A stretch of DNA of 64,000 nucleotides. Origin: UBA3263 sp964554665 (GTDB lineage: Bacteria; Bacteroidota; Bacteroidia; Bacteroidales; Muribaculaceae). Made by a program: the position numbers and the translations under genes. The notes below the pieces were generated by a model. That model ran no database searches. It was not told the origin of the DNA and saw only the letters and a list, made by a program, of their open reading frames with translations. Below are positions 26,782 through 36,056 of the stretch, piece by piece (the first letter of the stretch is position 1; every line of letters starts with the position of its first letter). The stretch is from the NCBI GenBank assembly GCA_964554665.1, contig CAZKPP010000004.1, positions 1-64,000 of the forward strand, read 5' to 3'.

Positions 26782-29700
26782 ATGATCACCATTCCGGTTG
26801 ACAAAGCGCGCCAGAAAGCCCTGCGCGCGGCGCTCAGCGACTCGCGGCGAGTAAGCGTTTACGGGCTCGCGGGCTCGGCAACTGCCGTGATGCTCGCTGA
26901 AACCGGGCGCAAACGCCCCATGATTGTTGTTGCCGATTCGCTCGACGATGCCGGCTATCTCTACCACGACCTCTGCCGCCTTTGCGGCGAGCAGGAAGTG
27001 GCAATCTTGCCCAGCGGCTATAAGCGCCACATAAAATACGGCCAGCCCGACGCGCCGCAGCAGATTCTGCGCAACGAAGCCACCGCAGCCCTCTATGCCC
27101 CCGGCTCGTCGCTGAAGTTTTTGGTAACCTATCCCGAGGCCCTGGCCGAAAAAGTGGCATCGCCCGGCGCGGTTTCCGACCATACGCTCCATATTGCCGT
27201 GGGCTCCAAGCTGAACCTGACGGAAACCGAAAAATGGCTCCGGGCCAACGGTTTCAAGCAGGAGGACTACGTTTACGAACCGGGGCATTTTGCCGTTCGC
27301 GGCTCGATTCTCGACATCTACGGCTATTCGGCGGAACTCCCTTTCCGCATCGACCTTTTTGGCGACGATGTTGACTCAATCCGCCGCTTCAACGTTGAAA
27401 CCCAGCTGAGCGAACAAAAGTTCGACGCCATTGACATTGCGGCCAACGTTGCCGGCGGCGGCGAAGGGGGCTCGCTGCTCGACTTCGTTGACCCGGCAAC
27501 GGTAATTGCCGTGCGCGACGACCTGAGCTACCTGCCGGCACGCGTTGCCGCCGTTGCAGCCGAAAAATTCTCGCTCTCGGCAGCCGAAGCCGAAGAGGGT
27601 GACCCCGACGCCATGCGCAACGTTGTCGATACCGAGGCGTTTGCCAAGGTCTTCAACGGCATGCGAACCCTGGTCTACTCCGATTCAGACCATGCGGCGC
27701 CCGGCATTTCCGCAGCTCTCAACTTCGACTGCTCGCCACAAGGCATTTATCACAAAAACTTTGACCTGATCGGCTCGGAACTGACGCGCCTCAATGCCGA
27801 GGGCTACACCATTTACATACTATCAGACTCCGCCAAACAGCACGAACGCCTGCGCGCGATTTTCGACGAACGCGGCGACAAGTTCACCTTCACTCCGGTT
27901 ATCGGCACTCTCCACGCGGGCTACGTTGACCACCGAACCAAGGCGTGCGTCTTCACCGACCACCAGATTTTTGACCGCTTCCACAAATATTCGCTCAAGA
28001 GCGACCGTGCCCGCTCGGGCAAACTCGCCCTGTCGCTAAAGGAACTGGCATCTATCGAGCCGGGCGACTATATCGTTCACGCCGACCACGGCGTAGGTCG
28101 CTTTGCCGGGCTGGTGCGCATGGCCGGCAACAACGGCCGCGTGCAGGAGATGATTAAGCTGACCTATCTCAACAACGACACGATATTCGTGTCGCTCCAC
28201 TCGCTGCACAAGCTCAGCAAATATCGCGGCAAGGAGGGCGCCGAACCGCGCATTTCAAAACTCGGCTCCGGAGCATGGAACAAGCTCAAGGAGCGCACCA
28301 AAACCAAGCTCAAGGATATTGCCCGCGACCTGATTTCACTCTATTCGCGGCGCCGTCAGGAGCAGGGCTTTCAATTTCCGCCCGACGATTACCTGCAACA
28401 CGAGCTCGAAGCGAGCTTTACCTACGAGGATACTCCCGACCAGCTGACGGCCACACAGGCCGTGAAGGCCGACATGGAGTCGCCGCGCCCGATGGACCGC
28501 CTGGTGTGTGGCGACGTAGGCTTCGGCAAAACCGAAATTGCCATGCGCGCGGCATTCAAGGCCGCAACTGCCGGCAAGCAAACCGCCGTGTTGGTGCCCA
28601 CTACCGTTCTGGCCTACCAGCACTACCGCACCTTCAGCGAGCGCTTCAAGGATTTCCCGGTGTCGGTCGACTATCTGACCCGCGCGCGCACTCCCAAGCA
28701 GGTAAAGGATATTCTCGACCGCCTCGCCTCGGGCAAGCTCGACATAGTCATCGGCACCCACAAGTTGATTGGCAAGGGCGTTAAGTTCCACGACTTAGGG
28801 CTGCTGATTATCGACGAAGAACAGAAATTCGGCGTTGCCGTTAAGGAGAAGCTCAAGGAGATGAAGGTCAACGTTGACACGCTGACAATGAGCGCAACCC
28901 CGATTCCGCGAACCCTGCAGTTCTCACTGATGGGCGCCCGCGACCTCAGCGCCATAACCACGCCGCCTCCAAACCGACGCCCCATAGCCACGCAAGTGCT
29001 CTCGATGACCGACGAACTGCTCGCCGACGCCATCAACTTTGAGCTGAGCCGCGGCGGCCAGGTTTTCATTATCAACAACCGCATCGAGGGCCTCTACGAT
29101 CTGGAAAACACTGTGAAGAGGCTCGTTCCCGACGCCCGCACCATAGTTGCCCACGGCCAGATGCCCCCCGAAAAGCTCGAAAAGGCAATTCTCGACTTCA
29201 CGGCCCGCGACTACGATATTCTGCTGGCCACCACCATAGTTGAGTCGGGCATAGATATGCCCAACGTCAACACCATGATTATCTACAATGCCCAGAACTT
29301 CGGCCTGAGCGAGCTGCACCAGCTCCGCGGGCGCGTAGGGCGCTCGTCGCGCAAGGCCTTCTGCTATCTCGCCGTGCCCGCCGGAGCGCAGGTGTCGGCC
29401 GTTGCGCGCCGTCGCCTTCAGGCCATCGAAAGTTTCTCGGACCTTGGCAGCGGCATCCACATTGCCATGCAAGACCTCGACATTCGCGGCGCCGGCAACC
29501 TGCTCGGGGCCGAACAGAGCGGTTTCATCGCCGACCTCGGCTACGAAACCTACCAGCGCATTCTTCAGGAAGCAGTTACGGAGCTGCGCACCGAGGAATT
29601 TGCCGACGAGTTTGCCGACCAGGCCGAGGAGCAGGATTTTGTTGCCGACTGCACCATCGAATCCGACATGGAGCTGCTCTTGCCGGCCGACTATGTGCCG

Positions 29701-30093
29701 CAAGACCGCGAGCGCATAGCCCTTTATCAGGAACTCGACAGCATTAACCGCGAGCTCGACCTGCGCGCCTTTGCCGACCGCCTGCAAGACCGCTTCGGCA
29801 AGATTCCGCCCGAGGCCGCCGAACTGCTGCGCGTGCCGCGCCTGCGCCGACTGGCCCGCAAGTTGGGCATCGAAAAGATTGCGCTGAAGCAGGGCAAAAT
29901 GTTTATCTACTTCGTGGGAGAGCAAAATCTGGCCTACTATCAGAGCCCGATGTTCGGCCGCATAATCGACTATGTTGCAAAAAATCCGGAGCGCTGTCGC
30001 TTCCGCCAAGGCGAAGCTAAGCGCTCCATAGTAATCAGCGACGTCCCCACGGTCGAAACCGCCGTCGGCGTCCTCGCCACCATCCTCGAATAA
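26782..30093 (+). CDS. mfd: Transcription-repair coupling factor
   Basis: Cytoplasmic DNA translocase that removes stalled RNA polymerase and recruits UvrA to the lesion. At 1103 residues it is full length. An N-terminal UvrB-like part (to about 340) is followed by the RNA-polymerase-interacting CarD-like domain (GDYIVHADHGVGRFAGLV, near 430). Helicase motifs include Walker A GDVGFGKTE near 576, DEEQ near 677 and TATTIVESGIDMPN-type motifs further on. A C-terminal TRCF domain completes it. It is the last gene of the long operon and ends 5 bp from the convergent OmpP1 gene. Confidence 0.97.
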   Translation: MITIPVDKARQKALRAALSDSRRVSVYGLAGSATAVMLAETGRKRPMIVVADSLDDAGYLYHDLCRLCGEQEVAILPSGYKRHIKYGQPDAPQQILRNEATAALYAPGSSLKFLVTYPEALAEKVASPGAVSDHTLHIAVGSKLNLTETEKWLRANGFKQEDYVYEPGHFAVRGSILDIYGYSAELPFRIDLFGDDVDSIRRFNVETQLSEQKFDAIDIAANVAGGGEGGSLLDFVDPATVIAVRDDLSYLPARVAAVAAEKFSLSAAEAEEGDPDAMRNVVDTEAFAKVFNGMRTLVYSDSDHAAPGISAALNFDCSPQGIYHKNFDLIGSELTRLNAEGYTIYILSDSAKQHERLRAIFDERGDKFTFTPVIGTLHAGYVDHRTKACVFTDHQIFDRFHKYSLKSDRARSGKLALSLKELASIEPGDYIVHADHGVGRFAGLVRMAGNNGRVQEMIKLTYLNNDTIFVSLHSLHKLSKYRGKEGAEPRISKLGSGAWNKLKERTKTKLKDIARDLISLYSRRRQEQGFQFPPDDYLQHELEASFTYEDTPDQLTATQAVKADMESPRPMDRLVCGDVGFGKTEIAMRAAFKAATAGKQTAVLVPTTVLAYQHYRTFSERFKDFPVSVDYLTRARTPKQVKDILDRLASGKLDIVIGTHKLIGKGVKFHDLGLLIIDEEQKFGVAVKEKLKEMKVNVDTLTMSATPIPRTLQFSLMGARDLSAITTPPPNRRPIATQVLSMTDELLADAINFELSRGGQVFIINNRIEGLYDLENTVKRLVPDARTIVAHGQMPPEKLEKAILDFTARDYDILLATTIVESGIDMPNVNTMIIYNAQNFGLSELHQLRGRVGRSSRKAFCYLAVPAGAQVSAVARRRLQAIESFSDLGSGIHIAMQDLDIRGAGNLLGAEQSGFIADLGYETYQRILQEAVTELRTEEFADEFADQAEEQDFVADCTIESDMELLLPADYVPQDRERIALYQELDSINRELDLRAFADRLQDRFGKIPPEAAELLRVPRLRRLARKLGIEKIALKQGKMFIYFVGEQNLAYYQSPMFGRIIDYVAKNPERCRFRQGEAKRSIVISDVPTVETAVGVLATILE

Positions 30094-30098
30094 TACCG

Positions 30099-31748
30099 TT
30101 AGAAGCGGAAGCCGAGGGTGAGGGCGATGCGGTTGGAGGTGTCGGTCAGGTCGGCCTGGGGGCCGTAGAGGGGACGGTCGAGGGTATACTCCTGACCATC
30201 ATGGCGGGGGAAGGGGGAGAAGGCATTCCACTTGGCAGTGGAGGTTGAGTGAACGTAGGCCAGGTCAACATAAACCGAGTTCCAGCGGTAGCCGAGGCCA
30301 AAGGTGATGTTCTGGCGATTGCCGTTGAAGGTGTACATTGTCGACACTCCGGAGGTGTAAACATAGTCCTGACCGTCGCGGGCAGCGGCCTTTACGCCTG
30401 AGGTTTTCAGGCCGTAGCCGGCACGGAGCGAGAACTGCGGGGTTACGCGCAGCTCGGCGCCGAGGCGCAGTTCGTTGGAGCCGGTGTAGTATTGCTTAAT
30501 GTCGGCGGCAACCTCTTGCGAGGCATCGAAGCCCGAATCGCCCATCGAGGGATAGGCTTCGTAGACATAGTCGGCCGACAGGATGAAACGTCCGCCAAGC
30601 ACACCGGCCACAGAGGCCATCATGCGCCAGGGGCCCTTGCAACTGCGGGTCCAGTAGCCGTTGCCGGTTTCGGCGTAGGGGTTGCTTTCGTCGGGTCCGC
30701 CGGGATAGTTGTCGAACGTATAGTAATTGTCGCTCTCCAGCCGACCGAGGCCGTAGGTTACCTGCGCGCTCTGGTTGAACTGCAGATTATACCAGGTGGG
30801 GGTGTGAACGGCCAAACCGATGCGGAATTCGTTGACAGGCTTGAAAATAAGGCCCACTTTCAGGTTGAAGCCGTTGCCGGCCACCGACTGATAGGTGTCG
30901 ATGCCCCATTCGGCGGCGCCGGTGCCGAGATCGTCGACGTTGTCGGGGTTGACGGGCACGTAGGCGTCGGAAATCTGCTCGTTATAGTTTGCATTGCGGG
31001 TAAACTGCAAATCGCGTATGCCAAAGCCGATACCCCAATAAATCATGTCGGCGAAATTGCCGCCGAAGTTGATGGAATATTCGTCGATATAGCCTTGCTC
31101 GCGCACTTCAACCTCGGCGTTGCCGAACGAATTGTTCTGGAACAAGCCAACATAATTGCCGTCTTGGCCGCCATTGATAAGGAAAGTGTTATAGGCCAGC
31201 GCGCTGAGCCAGTCAACATCGTCGGCGTCGAAGAAGGGGTCGTATTTATCGGTGCCGAGCAGCGCGGCGGGATTATAGCCCTGCGAGGCGTTGGCAATCT
31301 GGTTGGTCCACGAAGTGTGGATTTCGGGGAAGTAGCCGCGATAGTAGCGGTTATAGCTGTTCACGCGGTTATAGCTTGCGCCCCACTGGAAGAAAGGCAT
31401 GATTTCCGAGCCGGTGCGAGCGGCGCCGATGTAGCCGAAGTTATTGCAGGCAACGTTGGTTTGCGAGTTGCGGTAGGGCTGCGAGCCGGTGTTGGAAAGG
31501 GTTGTGCGCCGCGGATCGATGTCGAGCGTGGCGGAAATGTCGCTTGAGCGGTAAACGCCAATGCCGGCAGGGTTTTGCGTAAGGGTTGAAATATCGCCGC
31601 CGAGAGCGCCGAATGCGCCGGCCATCGACATATAGCGGGCAGTGCCTCGCAGCTGCGAGGCAGAAAGATTATAGTAGTCGATCGCGCTTTGGGCGCTGAC
31701 CGAAGCGCCGATGCCCGCAAGGGCCAAAGCAAGAGCTATTTTTTTCAT
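30099..31748 (-). CDS. OmpP1/FadL-family outer-membrane protein
   Basis: The product from the ATG at 31748 is 549 residues with a signal peptide (MKKIALALALAGIGASVSAQ); nine extra in-frame residues upstream are unlikely. The next segment, SASQLRGTARYMSMAGAFGALGGDISTLTQNPAGIGVYR, is the typical start of the OmpP1/FadL/TodX family, long-chain-fatty-acid or hydrophobic-compound channels. The barrel ends with a C-terminal Phe (LTLGFRF), the assembly signal. It follows the Gly/Trp/Ser-rich protein by 45 bp on the same strand. The ligand is unknown. Confidence 0.85.
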   Translation of the reverse strand: MKKIALALALAGIGASVSAQSAIDYYNLSASQLRGTARYMSMAGAFGALGGDISTLTQNPAGIGVYRSSDISATLDIDPRRTTLSNTGSQPYRNSQTNVACNNFGYIGAARTGSEIMPFFQWGASYNRVNSYNRYYRGYFPEIHTSWTNQIANASQGYNPAALLGTDKYDPFFDADDVDWLSALAYNTFLINGGQDGNYVGLFQNNSFGNAEVEVREQGYIDEYSINFGGNFADMIYWGIGFGIRDLQFTRNANYNEQISDAYVPVNPDNVDDLGTGAAEWGIDTYQSVAGNGFNLKVGLIFKPVNEFRIGLAVHTPTWYNLQFNQSAQVTYGLGRLESDNYYTFDNYPGGPDESNPYAETGNGYWTRSCKGPWRMMASVAGVLGGRFILSADYVYEAYPSMGDSGFDASQEVAADIKQYYTGSNELRLGAELRVTPQFSLRAGYGLKTSGVKAAARDGQDYVYTSGVSTMYTFNGNRQNITFGLGYRWNSVYVDLAYVHSTSTAKWNAFSPFPRHDGQEYTLDRPLYGPQADLTDTSNRIALTLGFRF

Positions 31749-31793
31749 TTTATCGTGAGGGGAATTAAAGTTCAACCAAAAAGATAGGCCGGA

Positions 31794-32978
31794 TTAACGG
31801 CGTCCGCCGCCGGAACGTCCGCCACCGCCGCCGCTGGAGCGACCGCCACCCGAGTAGCTGCTGCCGCTTGAACGGCCACCGCCCGAATAGCTTGAACCGC
31901 TTGAGTAAGATGAGCGGCCCGAGCCTGAAGTGGAGCGTCCAGAATTATAGTTATAGCTGCTTGAGCTCGACGAAGAGGAGGAGCTTGAGTTGCGGCTGCC
32001 GGAATAGCTGGAGCTTGAGGTTGTGCGACCCGAGCTGCGGCCCGAGGTACGGCCGGTGGCCACACCGGTAGAGGTGGAGTTAGAACCCGAGGGACGATAG
32101 CCCGCCGAGGTGGAGGCGGTAGTGCCCGAGGGGCGACGACCGGCACCGGTGGTTGTAGGATACGTGCCCGCAGGGCGACGGCCTACGGTAGAGCCCGACG
32201 AGGGTCTGCCCTGGTTGGGACGCGAAACGCCTGCTCCGCCCCAGCCCCAGTGGGAGTTGCCATAGTTGGGATGATGGTGGTGAGGAGGCAGCGGATTACC
32301 CCAGCCCCACGAGGGTCCCCAACCCCAAGAGGGTCCCCAGCCCCACGACCAGGAAGGGCCCCAGCCCCAGGAGGGTCCGAACGACCAGGACCACGAGGGA
32401 CCCCAGTAGTTATAGCTCCACCAGGGGTTATAGTAGGCGGGACGCACGGTCCAGGCCCAGGCCGAAGGATAATAGTAGGGATTCCAGAAGTTCTGCCAGG
32501 GGTTGTCGACGTAGATATTGATGGTTGCGGGACTGGCATAGCCGGTCGACGTGGCCAGTTCTTCGTCGGCGTAGGAATAGTAATATTGCAGATCGGGGTC
32601 GTTGCTGTTTATAACGATATTGGGATTCGAAAAGCGCTCGATCCGGCGGGTGTACTGAAAGTTGTCGCCCAGGTCGGTTGCGGTTTCGGGCTGCGGCTTG
32701 TAGGAGCCGCGGCGGTTATATTCATCGTCGGAACGAACGGCCGTACCGGTTGTGTAGTCAACCGGGGTGTTGGGTTCCAGATGAAAGTAGGTGGTTGAGG
32801 TTTGGGTCTGCTGCTTGGCGGCCTGTTTAACCTGCTTCTGCTTTTTTTCAGCCTTTGCTTTTGCGGCGTCGAAGTAAATGTCGTCGTCGAAATAACCTTG
32901 GGCACTTGCAGCAGTGGCGGTCAGCGTCAGCGCTGCGCCCAGCAGACAGAGTCGGCGATAGAGAGTAGTCGTTTTCAT
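31794..32978 (-). CDS. Exported Gly/Trp/Ser-rich repetitive protein
   Basis: The 394-residue protein has a signal peptide (to about TASAQ, residue 26), a Lys/Gln-rich helix (about 37-60), then a Trp/Gly/Pro/Ser-rich block with tandem W-G-P-S-W repeats (near residues 185-235). A long Ser/Gly/Arg/Tyr-rich tail follows, including an uninterrupted Ser run and SYSGGGRSSG copies. No catalytic domain is visible. Similar low-complexity exported proteins are common beside outer-membrane proteins in Bacteroidales and may be adhesive or matrix-like, which is inference. The DNA under the Trp block (about 32275-32405) is visibly repetitive. Confidence 0.8.
   Translation of the reverse strand: MKTTTLYRRLCLLGAALTLTATAASAQGYFDDDIYFDAAKAKAEKKQKQVKQAAKQQTQTSTTYFHLEPNTPVDYTTGTAVRSDDEYNRRGSYKPQPETATDLGDNFQYTRRIERFSNPNIVINSNDPDLQYYYSYADEELATSTGYASPATINIYVDNPWQNFWNPYYYPSAWAWTVRPAYYNPWWSYNYWGPSWSWSFGPSWGWGPSWSWGWGPSWGWGPSWGWGNPLPPHHHHPNYGNSHWGWGGAGVSRPNQGRPSSGSTVGRRPAGTYPTTTGAGRRPSGTTASTSAGYRPSGSNSTSTGVATGRTSGRSSGRTTSSSSYSGSRNSSSSSSSSSSSYNYNSGRSTSGSGRSSYSSGSSYSGGGRSSGSSYSGGGRSSGGGGGRSGGGRR
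32290..32405. repeat. Short tandem repeats encoding W-G-P-S-W units
   Basis: Within the Gly/Trp/Ser-rich gene, near-identical 12-24 bp units (recurring CCCCAGCCCCA and GAGGGTCC words on the plus strand) encode repeated Gly-Pro-Ser-Trp-Ser/Gly-Trp-Gly. Copy number may vary between strains by slippage. Confidence 0.6.
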
Positions 32979-33039
32979 TGCAGTATCCTTTTCAAGTGTT
33001 TAACAGTTAGACGGCAAAACCGTTCTTAGGTTTAGACGG

Positions 33040-33070
33040 CAAATATACAAAACTTTTATCAAAAAGCAAA
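33040..33070 (-). promoter_or_regulatory. Promoter of the Gly/Trp/Ser-rich protein and OmpP1 genes
   Basis: On the minus strand TTTG (33070-33067), 19 nt, TATATTTG (33047-33040), with the ATG 61 nt downstream at 32978. Confidence 0.75.
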
Positions 33071-33073
33071 ATT

Positions 33074-33115
33074 ATAATAGCTACTTCAGCCGTAAGCAGC
33101 CAAAATAGCTATTAT
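33074..33115 (-). terminator. Terminator-like hairpin after the HdeD-type gene
   Basis: A perfect 10-bp inverted repeat (33074-33083 ATAATAGCTA with 33106-33115) encloses a 22-nt loop, 26 bp beyond the stop of the HdeD-type gene on the minus strand. T-rich sequence (AATTTTGCTTTTT) follows. The stem is AT-rich, so termination may be weak. Confidence 0.5.
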
Positions 33116-33141
33116 TTAACGGAGATTTTTCTATTGTTTAA

Positions 33142-33699
33142 TTACTTGTTGTCGGCTTCAACAGGCTTCATGTCGTAGGAACCCATTGCGAGGGTAAAGC
33201 CCCAGTAGATGAATGCCAGCGAGGTGAGGAAGCTTACGTTAACCATGTTCTGCAGATAGCCGGCTTCAAGGAAGAAGAAACCGATAACCAGGAGCAGGAT
33301 GCCGTTGATGAGCTGCAGCCACCAGTATTTGCGGTCGCGGCCGTTGACCGAGGCAACCAGAGCACCTACGCCCCAGAAAATGAATACGAAAGCGATAAAG
33401 TAGGGGAATACGGCTTCGGCAAGAGTTACGCTGCGAACCAGCATGAAACCGATAAACATGTCGATTACACCACCGGCAAGCCACCAGCCCCAACCGCGGG
33501 GACGATTTTCACCGGCACTGACGCAGAGCTGAACAACGCCGGCGCCAATGAGCATCCAGCCGAAAAGAACGGAAGCAACAGCATAGCCGATTGCAGGGAA
33601 GAACCAATAAGCAAAACCTGAAATTACCATCAGGATACCGATTACCATAACGAGCCACCAAAGTTTGGTCTGGCCCCAGAAAGATGCAGTTTGTTTCAT
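33142..33699 (-). CDS. HdeD/DUF308-family membrane protein
   Basis: The start at 33699 gives a 185-residue integral membrane protein with six hydrophobic helices (MVIGILMVISGFAYWFFPAIGYAVA, VLFGWMLIGAGVVQL and so on), arranged as the duplicated three-helix units of DUF308/HdeD. HdeD is linked to acid resistance in enterobacteria. Role here is unknown. Longer open frames upstream overlap the divergent gene and are not credible. It stands alone between a terminator-like hairpin and a divergent promoter region. Confidence 0.8.
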   Translation of the reverse strand: MKQTASFWGQTKLWWLVMVIGILMVISGFAYWFFPAIGYAVASVLFGWMLIGAGVVQLCVSAGENRPRGWGWWLAGGVIDMFIGFMLVRSVTLAEAVFPYFIAFVFIFWGVGALVASVNGRDRKYWWLQLINGILLLVIGFFFLEAGYLQNMVNVSFLTSLAFIYWGFTLAMGSYDMKPVEADNK

Positions 33700-33756
33700 A
33701 ACTTGAATTTTTTGTAATAGTTTAACGTTTGCTAATATAACACACGAAACCTCAAT

Positions 33757-33787
33757 TTTGTTTTTTCGGAAATTATTCGTAATTTTG
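33757..33787 (+). promoter_or_regulatory. Promoter of the GT5-DUF4270-kinase operon
   Basis: TTTG at 33757-33760, 19 nt, TAATTTTG at 33780-33787. The ATG at 33811 follows after 23 nt. Confidence 0.72.
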
Positions 33788-33810
33788 CACATTGATTTAA
33801 TGACCCGAAT

Positions 33811-34641
33811 ATGAGCCATCCCAAAATGCTTTTCATCTCCCAGGAGGTGACCCCGTATCTGCCGTCGTCGGCGCTGGCCGACCTGTCGAACACGATGCCG
33901 CGTCTGGCTCAGGACGCCGGTTTTGAAGTGCGCCTGTTCATGCCGAAATACGGCAACATCAACGAGCGCCGCAACCAACTCCACGAAGTTATCAGACTCT
34001 CGGGGATGAACATTGTGATTGACGAAACAGACCAGCCGCTGATAATCAAGGTGGCCACCATGCAAAACACCCGCACCCAGGTTTACTTTATTGATAACGA
34101 CGACTATTTCCAGCGCCATCCGTCGGAAGCACTCGAAACCGTAAGCCACGCCGAAGAGAACGGCGAGCGCACGGTGTTTTTTGTGCGCGGCGTTGCCGAA
34201 ACCACCAAAAAGCTCCGTTGGGACCCGGTAATCATTAACTGCATCGGCTGGATTACCTCGCTGATGCCGGCCTATCTGAAGCGAGTTTACAACGATGACC
34301 CCGTTTTCCGCAAGGCCAAAATCGTTTACGTAATAACCAACTCCGAAACGGCCCCCGCCGAAGCCCTGAGCCCGCAAACCTACAAGCAGATGCGCTCCGA
34401 CGGCATTACCGACCGCTTCCTCGGCTCGGTAAAAAACAAGCCGATCGACTTCAACAACATGAACCGCCTGGCCATTGACCACGCCGACGCGATTATTGTT
34501 GGCCACCCCGACGTTGACCCCGAGCTGCTGGCCTACGCCGAAGCCTCGGGCAAACCCATGCTCCCCTACAGCGAAGAAATGATTGGCAACTCAGCCATAA
34601 TTGCCGACTTCTACGCCAAAATCCTCAACCCCGCGAAATGA
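33811..34641 (+). CDS. Glycogen/starch synthase catalytic-domain protein (GT5 N-terminal domain only)
   Basis: The 276-residue protein begins MLFISQEVTPYLPSSALADLSNTMPRLAQDAGFEVRLFMPKY, the classical start of the GT5 glycogen/starch synthase N-terminal domain. It stops after that single Rossmann domain, whereas a full GT-B enzyme is about 480 residues. The KxGGL motif that binds ADP-glucose is replaced by SALADL at the equivalent place. A catalytic glycogen synthase is therefore doubtful; a regulatory or repurposed role is more likely. This short form beside a DUF4270 gene recurs in Bacteroidales. Its stop overlaps the next start (ATGA). Confidence 0.75.
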   Translation: MSHPKMLFISQEVTPYLPSSALADLSNTMPRLAQDAGFEVRLFMPKYGNINERRNQLHEVIRLSGMNIVIDETDQPLIIKVATMQNTRTQVYFIDNDDYFQRHPSEALETVSHAEENGERTVFFVRGVAETTKKLRWDPVIINCIGWITSLMPAYLKRVYNDDPVFRKAKIVYVITNSETAPAEALSPQTYKQMRSDGITDRFLGSVKNKPIDFNNMNRLAIDHADAIIVGHPDVDPELLAYAEASGKPMLPYSEEMIGNSAIIADFYAKILNPAK

Positions 34642-36056
34642 AGAAATCCCCCCTGCTGATAATCGCCGTTGCCGGCGCGCTGCTGTCGCTGGCCGCATGC
34701 GACAATGCCGACCCGCTGGAAATGCCCGGCGCACCGCTCATCAGCGACCAGTTCCAGATTGAAATTACCGACACTTTCAGGCTCAACGCCCGCTCAATCG
34801 AGAACCCGAAAGTGCAGTCGCGAACCACCACCCAGCTGCTCGGCGCCATCGAAGCCCCGGCCTACGGCGTTCTCCGCGCAGACTATGTGGCGCAGATGTT
34901 TCCCTCGACCAATCTCGACGTAACCGGCGTTGAACTCGACTCGGTGAAGCTGCAGCTTGTGTTCGACAAAGAGGGCTTTGTCGGCGACTCCCTGGCCCCC
35001 ATCGGCTTCGAGGTTTTTCCGCTGAACGACACCTTGCCCTACCCCATCTATTCCGACACCCCGATTTCCGGCAAATACAACCACAACCCGGGGCCCGACG
35101 ACTGCCACGGCACAGGCATCTTCACCGCCGTCGGCGGCGGCATATCCACCGAAGCCGCTGCCAGCAGCTACCGCTTCGCCTACGCCAACCTGCCGTTAGC
35201 GTTCGGCCAGAAGATTCTCGACTACTTCAAAAATCCGTCGACCCGCCCCTACTTCAACAACCCCGACGAATTTGTAAGCAAACTGTTTCCGGGCGTTTAC
35301 GTGCGCTGCACCTACGGCTCGGGCCGCGTTACGCGCATAACCGACACGCGCCTGCTGATTTACTATCAGAAGCGTTCGCAGATAGCCAACTCCGACGGCG
35401 TGCTGGTCGATTCGCTTCAACACCTCTACACCTACGCCATGGTTTCGGCACCGGAAGTTATTTCCAACACCTGTATCGACCTGGACTGCTCGCAGACCAT
35501 CGACAAGATGACCGCCGAGGGCCGGGCAGTGGTTGTGAGCCCCGCGGGCTACGACGTTGAAATCGACTTCCCCATCAACAACGTTATCGACGCCTATAAA
35601 GAGAACACCACTCAGGCGCTGGCCATGATTAACACCATGACTTTCAGCCTCCCCGCCGACTCCATAGCCAACGGCCGAGGAATCAAGGCTCCGGAGTATC
35701 TGCTGATGGTGCTCAAAAAAGACAAAGACAAGTTCTTTGCGGCAAACAAGCTGTCCGACAACATAACATCGTTTACCGCCGCGCTCAACGCCAACACCAT
35801 GACCTATAACTTCGGCAACATGCGCAACTATCTGATGGACATGATTAGCAAAGGCGAGCAGATTCAGCCCGAAGACTACACGTTTGTGCTGACTCCGGTG
35901 TCGATGGTAATGGACAATTCCTCGTCGTCGTACTACGCCCAGACAACCTCGTCGCTCATGGGCCTTACGCCGATGATAGCAATGCCGTCGATGGCCGAGC
36001 TGCGCTTCAAGGATGCAAAAATCACCCTCACATTCTCACGCCAGCAGCTGAAATGA
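34638..36056 (+). CDS. DUF4270-family lipoprotein
   Basis: The 472-residue protein has a lipoprotein signal peptide (lipobox LAAC, Cys at residue 21) and a body resembling DUF4270, a Bacteroidetes-specific surface or periplasmic family of unknown function. Recognisable pieces are the early TTTQLLGAIEAPAYGVLRADYVAQ and the final AELRFKDAKITLTFSRQ. It overlaps the GT5-type gene and the cytidylate-kinase-like gene by 4 bp each, so the three are translationally coupled. Why they are linked is not clear from sequence. Confidence 0.8.
   Translation: MKKSPLLIIAVAGALLSLAACDNADPLEMPGAPLISDQFQIEITDTFRLNARSIENPKVQSRTTTQLLGAIEAPAYGVLRADYVAQMFPSTNLDVTGVELDSVKLQLVFDKEGFVGDSLAPIGFEVFPLNDTLPYPIYSDTPISGKYNHNPGPDDCHGTGIFTAVGGGISTEAAASSYRFAYANLPLAFGQKILDYFKNPSTRPYFNNPDEFVSKLFPGVYVRCTYGSGRVTRITDTRLLIYYQKRSQIANSDGVLVDSLQHLYTYAMVSAPEVISNTCIDLDCSQTIDKMTAEGRAVVVSPAGYDVEIDFPINNVIDAYKENTTQALAMINTMTFSLPADSIANGRGIKAPEYLLMVLKKDKDKFFAANKLSDNITSFTAALNANTMTYNFGNMRNYLMDMISKGEQIQPEDYTFVLTPVSMVMDNSSSSYYAQTTSSLMGLTPMIAMPSMAELRFKDAKITLTFSRQQLK

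Noticed and set aside
31800..32405. CRISPR-like repeats
   Set aside because: Repeats are in-frame codons of a low-complexity protein, with no regular spacers and no cas genes.
33700..34506. N-terminal extension of the HdeD-like protein
   Set aside because: It lies opposite the GT5-type gene and across both promoters; homology starts at 33699.
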